Part shown: positions 1-5,990 of the stretch, in pieces
Position numbering within the stretch: the first letter of the stretch is position 1
Layout of the letters: each line of letters opens with the position of its first letter
Source: Pseudobdellovibrionaceae bacterium
GTDB taxonomy: Bacteria; Bdellovibrionota; Bdellovibrionia; Bdellovibrionales; JAMPXM01
NCBI GenBank assembly: GCA_913774795.1
Contig: CAJYIL010000287.1
Coordinates: 1-13,949, forward strand
DNA: 13,949 nt
Direction: 5' to 3'
Notes under the pieces: model-generated
The model's input: the letters and a program-made list of their open reading frames with translations, nothing else
Databases searched by the model: none
What the model was told of the DNA's origin: nothing
Translations under genes and position numbers: made by a program

Positions 1-284
1 GGGCGAAGCAACACGATGCATTCGCAGTCGATCGCACGCGCGGCCGCCTCGAGCTTCGCCAATGTGATTTGGCCCGTTTCTGAACGTTTTTCGAGATCAG
101 CGTAGGTCGATCGCGTGACCTTCAAACGCCTGGCGACTTCTGTCTGCGATAGAAGTCGCGCTTGGCGTGCTTGTTTCAATGTGACCGTAACCTGACGAAG
201 TATTCGGTCGTCGGCCTCACGAACGGGTCGCGGCGGTTGCCAGGTTTTAAACGCGGTCTCTTCGTCTCGGTCTTTGAACTCCAA
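1..284 (-). CDS. XRE-type HTH protein, mobile mystery protein A-like (partial, runs off left edge)
   Basis: This is a DNA-binding protein, probably an autoregulator or antitoxin-like partner. The gene reads leftward out of the window, leaving 94 complete codons. The start is TTG at 284-282, chosen because a strong GGGAGGA ribosome-binding site (291-297) sits 6 nt upstream; the nearby ATG is in a different frame that soon stops. Residues 46-66 (QTEVARRLKVTRSTYADLEKR) form a helix-turn-helix. They are followed by GQITLAKLEAAARAIDCEC at 71-89, which resembles the ITL..L...AEALDCELVY ending of the TIGR02612 'mobile mystery protein A' family. Members of that family are usually encoded beside a Fic-domain protein (mobile mystery protein B). 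The expected partner would be downstream, outside the window. A generic HipB- or HigA-like XRE protein is the alternative. The HTH call is firm; the subfamily is an inference. Confidence 0.72.
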   Translation of the reverse strand, partial: MEFKDRDEETAFKTWQPPRPVREADDRILRQVTVTLKQARQARLLSQTEVARRLKVTRSTYADLEKRSETGQITLAKLEAAARAIDCECIVLLR

Positions 285-311
285 CGGACATCCTCCCGCG
301 ATTGAGAGTGC

Positions 312-328
312 AGAAAGCAGACCTTTCT
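312..328. promoter_or_regulatory. Short inverted repeat upstream of the HTH gene, possible operator
   Basis: AGAAAG-cagac-CTTTCT is a perfect 6-bp dyad with a 5-nt spacer, 28 nt upstream of the TTG start of the leftward XRE protein. Small XRE regulators commonly bind such dyads over their own promoter, so autoregulation is plausible. No convincing -35/-10 pair was found around it. The assignment is an inference from position and symmetry. Confidence 0.3.
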
Positions 329-438
329 CATCACGTTCTGGATTCCGTGAGAAGTCCGAGTCGCGACGCTCAACCGGACGTCACCGGATCGATAACGGAT
401 GACGGTTCGACGGGGGGCTTACTCTGTGCTGAATGCTC

Positions 439-480
439 GCTCTGGCGAGTCGACGTGTTTAGACGGCTACTCGCCAGAGC
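439..480. repeat. Perfect 12-bp inverted repeat with 18-nt spacer
   Basis: The arms GCTCTGGCGAGT (439-450) and ACTCGCCAGAGC (469-480) are exact reverse complements separated by 18 nt. As RNA it would form a stable stem on either strand. Neither side has a T-run, so it does not look like an intrinsic terminator. It lies in the 386-bp gap between the leftward HTH gene and the rightward exported-protein unit. It could be an operator, a recombination or element-end sequence, or a structured leader. Confidence 0.6.
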
Positions 481-670
481 AACTGAACCGGGCGGTATCG
501 AACCGAAACCCTCCGGCGCGTGGGCTTCGTGGGAAGCTCTGACGCGTATACTCAAAAGGCTTCAGTTTGTAGACTCGAGAGCTTGGCAGGAGGCTTCAGG
601 CAGCCTTACCGTTTGGATGTATCGAAAGCGCGGCCGCGGTCGATCGCAACCAACAACTAGGGAGACCTCT

Positions 671-1321
671 ATGAAACTCTTAGGCCTTGTTCTTCTCGCG
701 ACCTTCGCGGCGGTGTCGACAGCGCGCGCCGATGTTCCTGAATTAAAACCTGTTCGCAATGCAAAAGCGCGGGTAGCAGTCACGAAGTACACGTGGCTCA
801 CTTCGCCGAATCCGTCGGTGAAAGTCGACCGCGTCTGTGAGACTGAGTTTTCGATTCCGGTCTTCGACGCTCGAGGGATGGTCGATGGCTGGTATTACAC
901 AACGGCATCTCAAGACTGCTTAAGCGAAGTGGGCGGACAGCCTGCAAAAATCGCTTTGAATGCTGCGATTCTTTTGACAGATCGAAACGATCCGATCGAT
1001 CACTCCGATCGCAAGTATTTCAACGCGAACATGAGCGTCGGTCGACCAGATGGCACAGGCGGTGCGGCTCCGATAATGGGATTAGGCTCTGGCAATGGCG
1101 CTTGGTCTCGCGACATCAACGCTAAAACGTTGGGTCTCGATCTTGAGCCTTCGCAAAATTGGATTTGCTTACAGCGCGGACCGGTTGAAGAAGTTCCGTT
1201 TCCAGATCCAAAACTCTCGCCGCGTTATCAGACAAAGTCGAAGATGAAGAATAACGATCCGGGCAGCTGCTCTCCGGCGCTCAATGAATGGTTCTCGGCC
1301 TCTGTTGAGTTTGAAGACTAA
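671..1321 (+). CDS. Exported protein of unknown function (216 aa)
   Basis: The family is not recognised. The start is ATG 671, supported by AGGGAG at 659-664 with 6 nt spacing and by the signal peptide that begins exactly there: Lys, a hydrophobic core LLGLVLLATFAAVS, then TARA|D as a likely signal peptidase I site near residue 21. The mature protein is short, rich in beta-prone stretches, and has four cysteines (in CETEF, DCLSE, WICLQ and SCSPA) that could form two disulfides in an oxidising compartment. It is the first gene of a three-gene unit: the next start is 1 nt beyond its stop. A periplasmic, surface or secreted location is inferred from the signal peptide; no catalytic motif is visible. 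Confidence 0.75.
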   Translation: MKLLGLVLLATFAAVSTARADVPELKPVRNAKARVAVTKYTWLTSPNPSVKVDRVCETEFSIPVFDARGMVDGWYYTTASQDCLSEVGGQPAKIALNAAILLTDRNDPIDHSDRKYFNANMSVGRPDGTGGAAPIMGLGSGNGAWSRDINAKTLGLDLEPSQNWICLQRGPVEEVPFPDPKLSPRYQTKSKMKNNDPGSCSPALNEWFSASVEFED

Positions 1322-1322
1322 A

Positions 1323-1829
1323 ATGAAAAGGTTGAAACTCACGGCCGCGGCACTCGTTGCGGTCTTTTTACCGATAATGGCGCAGCCGATTGGGCGAACG
1401 GGGAACGGCCGCATGGCAGGGCTCGAAGACGGCTTCAAAACCGCAATGCCGTCCCAGCTTCCCGAAGTTTACACGGGCGCGGATGGCTCACTTAAATGTA
1501 TGAACCCGGCGATTCTCGATAGCACAGGTTCTTCGCCGAAAGTGATTGTGCACCGGTTCTCGGTCGCAAATCCGACGCGTGCGACGATGGATCGCGACAC
1601 GCTCAAGCTCGAGTTGCTCGCAAACGATTGGCACCCGAAAGTGTTTGCGCAAGATCCATGCGTTGACGTTTACGTGAGAGACCAAGGTTCGGTGCTTGCG
1701 GTCATCGCGGTGTGGGGCGAGGGCAAAGGGCTTGAAGTCATCGGCGCTCGCGACGGCTTCACTCGGCGAGCGATCGACGAGATCATTGGAAACCTCTCGC
1801 TCGATTCGGGAGCTTGCGCTTGGAATTGA
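1323..1829 (+). CDS. Small exported protein of unknown function (168 aa)
   Basis: The family is not recognised. The start is ATG 1323, giving MKRLKLTAAALVAVFLPIMAQ, a typical signal peptide with likely cleavage after about residue 20; the in-frame ATG at 1284 would put 13 extra residues ahead of it. The gene starts 1 nt after the preceding stop and has only a weak ribosome-binding site, so translational coupling is likely. The mature part has three cysteines (KCMN, DPCVD, GACAWN) and the stretch DVYVRDQGSVLAVIAVWGEG, which looks like paired beta strands, followed by an acidic helix (TRRAIDEIIGN) near the C-terminus. The 3' end overlaps the start region of the TIGR02147-family gene. The function is unknown; operon context suggests it works with the neighbouring exported protein. 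Confidence 0.72.
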   Translation: MKRLKLTAAALVAVFLPIMAQPIGRTGNGRMAGLEDGFKTAMPSQLPEVYTGADGSLKCMNPAILDSTGSSPKVIVHRFSVANPTRATMDRDTLKLELLANDWHPKVFAQDPCVDVYVRDQGSVLAVIAVWGEGKGLEVIGARDGFTRRAIDEIIGNLSLDSGACAWN

Positions 1830-2683
1830 ACGACCGAAAAGCGGAAGCGGCCGCAGCGCCGCTCGCGCTTCTCCGCACTTACACGGACTACCGCGCTTAC
1901 TTGCGCGACTGGTACGAGTCGCGCAAGAGCCTACGCCCGGGATTCTCTTACCGGAGATTTTCGGCGCTGTTGGGATTGAAATCGCCAAACTTTATGCAAC
2001 TCGTGATCAGTGGGCAGCGGGGAATCTCGCGCGACGTTGCCGAAAAACTCTGCCGCGTGATGCAGCTGAAAGGGCCTGAGCGCACTTACTTTCTTTCGCT
2101 CGTCGAATTTGATCAGGCAGAGAATTGCGCCGAAGATCGCGAGCGCGCTGAGAAAGCCCTGCTAGTCGCGCGCCGAAAACTTGTGACATCTCATGTCGAG
2201 GAGGTCAAAGAGATCGTCGTGAGCGAGTGGTATCACATGCTCGTTCGCGAGCTTGTGTTCTTGAAGACCTTTGAACCGACAGGTCAGTTCGTCGCGCGAG
2301 CGCTGAACGGATTGATCGGGGAAGAGGAGGCCGCACGGAGCTTAAATCTCCTCCGTGAAGCAGGATTTCTCGTTCAAGAGAACGGCCGCTGGGTCGCGAA
2401 AGACGTGGCCGTCGACACGGGGGATTTCGTCTTCGCGAGAGCATTGATCGAGAAGAGTCACCGCGAGACGTTAAAAGCGTGGGCTGAGAATCTCGCTCGG
2501 CTCAATCCGCGTGAACAAGAGCTCGGTCTTTTGCATATACCGATCAACTCCGCCAAAATCCCGGAGCTCCGTGAGCGGATCCGGAAGTTTCAAGACGAAA
2601 TGATCGGATGGCTCTGTGAAGAAACCGAGGCCGACCGAGTCGTGCAACTCGGGACGTACCTCATTCCGTTCGATAAACCTTAA
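1820..2683 (+). CDS. TIGR02147 family (DUF4423) regulator-like protein
   Basis: This is a cytoplasmic, probably DNA-binding, protein of the TIGR02147 family, known from large paralogous sets in Bdellovibrio and Fibrobacter. The N-terminal signature YTDYRAYLRDWYESRK (about 21-36) is followed by an HTH-like segment SYRRFSALLGLKSPNFMQLVISGQRGISRDVAEKL (about 43-77). The rest, from about 118, matches the DUF4423 layout, with SEWYHMLVREL near 135 and a terminal VQLGTYLIPF. There are three in-frame TTG candidates (1814, 1820, 1826) and no early ATG. I chose 1820 because GGGAG (1808-1812) lies 7 nt upstream; 1826 would give a 4-base TTGA overlap with the upstream stop. The unit order, two exported proteins then this protein, suggests it controls or senses them. 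No biochemical role for the family is known to me. Confidence 0.82.
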   Translation: MELNDRKAEAAAAPLALLRTYTDYRAYLRDWYESRKSLRPGFSYRRFSALLGLKSPNFMQLVISGQRGISRDVAEKLCRVMQLKGPERTYFLSLVEFDQAENCAEDRERAEKALLVARRKLVTSHVEEVKEIVVSEWYHMLVRELVFLKTFEPTGQFVARALNGLIGEEEAARSLNLLREAGFLVQENGRWVAKDVAVDTGDFVFARALIEKSHRETLKAWAENLARLNPREQELGLLHIPINSAKIPELRERIRKFQDEMIGWLCEETEADRVVQLGTYLIPFDKP

Positions 2684-2714
2684 TTGTCGATGTGCGAATT
2701 CTCGAGTCGACAGA

Positions 2715-3188
2715 TTAGGCGGCGACGGATTTCGCCGAAAGAAGCTCGTAAGCTGAAGCCAGCTCACGAAAGAGCGCGGTCGCGCGCATGAGAGTGACGG
2801 AGTCAGCGCCCGTAAAGCGATCGGGATGCGTTTTCAAAGCCGCCTTTCGCCAAACAGTCTTGAGCTCGGCTTCGGTGAAGCGCTCACTCAGGGCGTGACC
2901 GGCGTGGCGTGAAAGAAGGGCTACGGCGACCATTTCTTCGGTCGTCTCGGGCGCTCGCGTCGGGGGCGGAGGCGGAGGGCTTTGTCTTTTTGGTGGCTCG
3001 CCGTACGGCTTGCGTGCCGCTTTAAAAGTGACCGGACCCACGTGTGAGGCGAGCCAGGTTTCAAGACGGCCGGCGGCGTGGATCGCCTGCGGATTCACCG
3101 GTCGACGAGCAAATTCGAGCTCTTCGCGCATCTCGCGCTTTAAGTCTTCTCTGATTTCGTCTTCGAGAATTTCGATGAATGACCGCAT
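2715..3188 (-). CDS. Small protein with C-terminal J-domain (157 aa)
   Basis: This is a putative Hsp70 (DnaK) co-chaperone. The C-terminal region, about residues 103-151, has the J-domain pattern FTEAELKTVWRKAALKTHPD, with the essential HPD tripeptide at 121-123, followed by a helix ending ASAYELL. The front part is unusual: an acidic, strongly amphipathic helix (1-27) and a proline-rich linker with six consecutive prolines (about 64-77). There are no G/F region, zinc finger or substrate-binding domains, so it is not DnaJ or CbpA. The start is ATG 3188, with only a weak AAGAA-type ribosome-binding site. It is convergent with the TIGR02147 gene, with 31 bp between stops and no clear terminator. 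The client and specific partner are unknown. Confidence 0.82.
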   Translation of the reverse strand: MRSFIEILEDEIREDLKREMREELEFARRPVNPQAIHAAGRLETWLASHVGPVTFKAARKPYGEPPKRQSPPPPPPTRAPETTEEMVAVALLSRHAGHALSERFTEAELKTVWRKAALKTHPDRFTGADSVTLMRATALFRELASAYELLSAKSVAA

Positions 3189-3402
3189 GATTTCTTAGCG
3201 GTCGATCTAGGCTCGCTCTTGAGCAGAAAATGGTCGTGGGGAATCATTTGCCTAGGGAATTGAAGCACTTAAAAAAAGATGAACGGGGCCTATGGCCTCT
3301 GGCAGCGATTAGGAGGGCAACAAGACACGGGTCCATGACCTTGCGTTCCCGAGGGGATTGACGTACTTTTGGCGCTCGCAAAACACGCTTAAAAGGGACT
3401 GT
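3189..3402. promoter_or_regulatory. Divergent intergenic region / map leader
   Basis: This 214-bp gap must hold the promoters of the leftward J-domain gene and the rightward map-ahcY unit. I could not place a convincing -35/-10 pair: TTGACG at 3358-3363 is a good -35 but has no matching -10. The stretch 3285-3360 contains small stems (GGCC-tat-GGCC near 3287-3297; GGTC-cat-GACC near 3330-3340), so the map transcript may have a structured leader. No SAM or SAH riboswitch core is recognised. The 43-codon ORF at 3230-3361 has no ribosome-binding site and is not called. Confidence 0.35.
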
Positions 3403-4158
3403 GTGAACCCACTTTCGACCGCAGAACTTCGCCACATGGAACGCGTTTGCCAATTGGCAGCGCAGACGCTGGCTCACACCGGCAAGTTCGTGAAACCTGG
3501 CGTGACGACGAATGAGCTCGACCGTATCGCCAACGACTTCATGCTCTCGCACTCGGCGGTCTCGGCCTGTATCGGTTATCATGGTTACCCTAAAGCGATT
3601 TGCACCTCGGTCAACGAGATGATCTGCCATGGTCTTCCCAACGATGTCCCTCTGAAAGACGGAGATATCGTGAACCTCGACGTCACGGCTTTGCAAAATG
3701 GATTTTTCGGCGACACGTCAGCGACTTTCTTCGTGGGTCAAGTCAGCGAAAAAGCGCGCAAGATCACGGAGGCCGCGCACGGCGCGATGATGGCCGGCAT
3801 CGAGGCGATCACGCCCAACGGAACGACGGGTGACATTGGTTTTGCCGTGAACAAGTTCGTCACGAAGGCGGGCTATTTCGCGGTTCGCGAAATCGGCGGC
3901 CACGGAATCGGCAATGTCTTTCACGGCGATCCATTCGTTCCGTCGTTCGGAAAAAAAGGCCGCGGTGACCGATTGAAAGTCGGCACGTGTCTGACCGTTG
4001 AGCCGATGCTCAATGAAACGAACACCGAGTTTATCGAGCACGATATTCCGGGCTCGACAGTTAAAGAGTACACGACCGCTGACAAATGTTTGTCGGCGCA
4101 ATTTGAACACACCGTTTACATCAGTGAAAACGGTCCCGTGATTTTGACTTTGAATTAA
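3403..4158 (+). CDS. map: Methionine aminopeptidase, type I
   Basis: This enzyme removes the initiator methionine from nascent proteins in the cytoplasm, using two metal ions. All pita-bread-fold metal ligands are present, numbered from the GTG start: D93 (NLDVT), D104 (GDTSATF), H167 (GHGIG), E200 (LTVEPM) and E235 (QFEHTVYI). The substrate-binding histidine H76 lies in NEMICHGLP. The length of 251 aa fits bacterial type I enzymes, with no SH3-like or zinc-finger N-terminal extension. The start is GTG 3403, with AAGGGA at 3393-3398; an in-frame TTG at 3358 would add 15 residues not expected in the family. It is followed 14 nt later by ahcY, so the two are probably co-transcribed. Both products concern methionine supply and recycling. 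Confidence 0.97.
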   Translation: MNPLSTAELRHMERVCQLAAQTLAHTGKFVKPGVTTNELDRIANDFMLSHSAVSACIGYHGYPKAICTSVNEMICHGLPNDVPLKDGDIVNLDVTALQNGFFGDTSATFFVGQVSEKARKITEAAHGAMMAGIEAITPNGTTGDIGFAVNKFVTKAGYFAVREIGGHGIGNVFHGDPFVPSFGKKGRGDRLKVGTCLTVEPMLNETNTEFIEHDIPGSTVKEYTTADKCLSAQFEHTVYISENGPVILTLN

Positions 4159-4172
4159 ACAGGAGACCTGAA

Positions 4173-5537
4173 ATGGCTACGACAACAGCGACCGTTGCAA
4201 AAACACAAACTAACGATTTCCGAGTTTGCAAAGAAGCGATGCAAGATCCGAAGGTCTTTGCTGAGCTGGCACGCTGGGGGCGGGAAGAGATCACTCTCGC
4301 TGAGACCGAGATGCCGGGTCTGATGGCTCTCCGTGAAGAGTACAAAGGCAAATCTCCATTGAAGGGTGCTCGCATCGCCGGATGCTTGCACATGACCATC
4401 CAAACGGCGGTCTTGATCGAAACGCTGATCGACTTGGGCGCGGAAATTCGCTGGTCGTCATGCAACATCTTCTCGACGCAAGATCACGCAGCGGTGGCGA
4501 TCGCGGCGGCGGGCATTCCGGTGTTTGCATGGAAAGGCGAGACCGATCAAGAGTTCAACTGGTGCATCGAGCAGACGATCACGGGTTGGGGCGCTGAAGG
4601 TTTCAACATGATCCTCGATGACGGCGGTGACCTCACGAACATGATGCACGAGCCGCGCTTCTCGGAGCTCCTCACGAAAATCGTGGGCCTCTCAGAAGAG
4701 ACGACGACCGGTGTGCACAACTTGGAGCGCATGCTTCAAGAAGGTAAGTTGAAAATTCCGGCCATCAACATCAATGACTCCGTTACAAAATCGAAATTCG
4801 ATAACCTCTACGGTTGCCGCGAATCTCTCGCAGACGGCATCAAGCGCGCCACAGACGTCATGCTTGCGGGTAAAGTCGTGGTTGTCGCAGGCTACGGCGA
4901 CGTGGGTAAAGGCTGTGCGCACTCGATGCGCTCATACGGCGCCCGCGTTCTCGTCACGGAGATCGATCCCATCTGCGCTCTTCAAGCATCGATGGAAGGC
5001 TTTGAAGTCGTCACGATGGAGCAAGCGGCTCCTGAGGGCGACATCTTTGTAACGGCGACAGGTTGCACGGACATCATCACGGAGAAACACTTCTCGGTCA
5101 TGAAGACGCGCTCGATCGTTTGCAACATCGGTCACTTCGATATCGAAATCGATATGGCCTGGATGAACAAGAACTCGCAAATCCGCGAAGTGAAGCCGCA
5201 AGTCGACATTCACACTTTAAAGAACGGCCGCGAGATCATCGTTCTCGCAAAAGGTCGTCTCGTGAACCTCGGCTGCGCGACCGGTCATCCTTCGTTCGTC
5301 ATGTCGATGTCTTTCACGAACCAAGTTATCGCTCAGCTCGAACTCTGGCAAAACAAAGGCAAGGCGAAGTACAAAACTGTTGCGGTTTACCGTTTGCCTA
5401 AAGAGCTTGACGAAAAAGTTGCGGCTCTTCACTTGAAGAAACTCGGCGTAAATTTGACGGTTCTCTCTGATAAGCAAGCGAACTACTTGCACATGTCGAA
5501 GACCGGCCCATTCAAGCCTGAGCACTACCGTTATTAA
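4173..5537 (+). CDS. ahcY: S-adenosyl-L-homocysteine hydrolase (adenosylhomocysteinase)
   Basis: This enzyme reversibly hydrolyses S-adenosylhomocysteine to adenosine and homocysteine, relieving product inhibition of methyltransferases. It uses bound NAD. Motifs over 454 aa: substrate-domain H73 (LHMTIQTAV), D150 (DDGGDLT), E176 (SEETTTG), and K206 and D210 in [14 protein letters not shown]. The NAD Rossmann fingerprint [10 protein letters not shown] is at 238-247, followed by TEIDP. NIGHFD (H321) and GHPSFVMS (H372) follow, and the C-terminal tail [12 protein letters not shown] supplies the lysine and tyrosine that reach the partner subunit's NAD site. The start is ATG 4173, with AGGAGA at 4161-4166. 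It is second in a unit with map. No SAH riboswitch is seen, and the 14-nt gap leaves no room for one. Confidence 0.98.
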   Translation: MATTTATVAKTQTNDFRVCKEAMQDPKVFAELARWGREEITLAETEMPGLMALREEYKGKSPLKGARIAGCLHMTIQTAVLIETLIDLGAEIRWSSCNIFSTQDHAAVAIAAAGIPVFAWKGETDQEFNWCIEQTITGWGAEGFNMILDDGGDLTNMMHEPRFSELLTKIVGLSEETTTGVHNLERMLQEGKLKIPAININDSVTKSKFDNLYGCRESLADGIKRATDVMLAGKVVVVAGYGDVGKGCAHSMRSYGARVLVTEIDPICALQASMEGFEVVTMEQAAPEGDIFVTATGCTDIITEKHFSVMKTRSIVCNIGHFDIEIDMAWMNKNSQIREVKPQVDIHTLKNGREIIVLAKGRLVNLGCATGHPSFVMSMSFTNQVIAQLELWQNKGKAKYKTVAVYRLPKELDEKVAALHLKKLGVNLTVLSDKQANYLHMSKTGPFKPEHYRY

Positions 5538-5591
5538 GATGAACGTCAGCGCGCGCTACTAAGGCGTGCCGCAAATCCAAAGAGAGAGTCG

Positions 5592-5990
5592 TTAATCGGG
5601 GCCGGATTCGGCATTGGCGGTGTAGGCCTCGATCTTATCTTCAAGCGACCTGGCTTCCGGAGACGGGAGCTTCTTAATTTTTGCGTCGATTGCTTTGCGA
5701 TTGGCTTGAATCACGTCGATCGTATCCTCGATGAAAATAGCTCCAGGATCCACGGGTGTCGCCATTCGTAAAACATCGACGTATGCGCTGAGTCGATCAG
5801 CGCTTAAGACTTTTGATTTCTCGGTCATTCTTCGAACAACGAGAACCGCTTTGGCTTCAAGCTTTGGGTAGGCCGGTTTCTCCTCGGACATCTCATGTTT
5901 GTACTCTTTGACGATGGTGTTCAGTTCATTGCACTCAAGGCAAGTCGAGGCCTGAGCGAGACCGATGATCAAAGCGAGAAGTGCCATCAT
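5592..5990 (-). CDS. Small exported CxxC protein (132 aa), unknown function
   Basis: The family is not recognised. The start is ATG 5990, which overlaps the stop of the upstream hydrolase-like gene as ATGA (5990-5987) and has GGAG 8 nt upstream; this arrangement indicates translational coupling. The protein begins MMALLALIIGLAQAS, a short signal peptide with likely cleavage after AQA. The mature N-terminus immediately carries a CLEC motif (Cys17 and Cys20). The remainder is highly helical and charged (KEYKHEM, LEAKAVLVVRRM, QANRKAIDAKIKKL), which suggests a helical bundle or coiled coil. A CxxC just after the signal peptide could bind metal or form a disulfide. It is convergent with ahcY, with 54 bp between the stops. 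Its role is probably tied to the coupled upstream protein. Confidence 0.72.
   Translation of the reverse strand: MMALLALIIGLAQASTCLECNELNTIVKEYKHEMSEEKPAYPKLEAKAVLVVRRMTEKSKVLSADRLSAYVDVLRMATPVDPGAIFIEDTIDVIQANRKAIDAKIKKLPSPEARSLEDKIEAYTANAESGPD

Larger units (their letters stand above)
285..670. other. Non-coding gap between divergent HTH gene and exported-protein unit
   Basis: No credible gene is seen here. The reading frame of the downstream exported protein stays open back to 302, but that extension has no ribosome-binding site and would bury the signal peptide inside the protein. The gap holds the dyad at 312-328, the 12-bp inverted repeat at 439-480, a tRNA-Gly-like fragment on the minus strand (about 485-565), and a TATACT hexamer at 547-552 that could be a -10 element for the rightward unit, although no good -35 is placed before it. 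Confidence 0.55.

Noticed and set aside
302..670. Upstream extension of the first exported protein back to 302
   Set aside because: The frame is open but has no ribosome-binding site and would put 123 residues before a clear signal peptide; ATG 671 has a good AGGGAG.
1488..1988. 166-codon minus-strand ORF opposite the exported protein and TIGR02147 gene
   Set aside because: It spans the overlap of two better supported genes and has no features of its own.
2684..2714. TGTCGA...TCGACA repeat between convergent genes, considered as a terminator
   Set aside because: 6-bp stem with a 16-nt loop and no T-run on either strand.
3230..3361. 43-codon plus-strand ORF in the map leader
   Set aside because: No ribosome-binding site, no recognisable motif, and it ends inside the likely promoter/leader region.
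3244..3696. 150-codon minus-strand ORF antisense to map
   Set aside because: It lies mostly opposite the strongly conserved map coding frame; third-position GC bias readily creates such shadow frames.
4121..5525. Several antisense ORFs opposite ahcY
   Set aside because: All are shadows of the ahcY frame, with no motifs and no ribosome-binding sites.
5538..5591. GCGCGC...GCGTGC potential hairpin after ahcY, considered as a terminator
   Set aside because: Imperfect stem with one G-U pair and no T-run.
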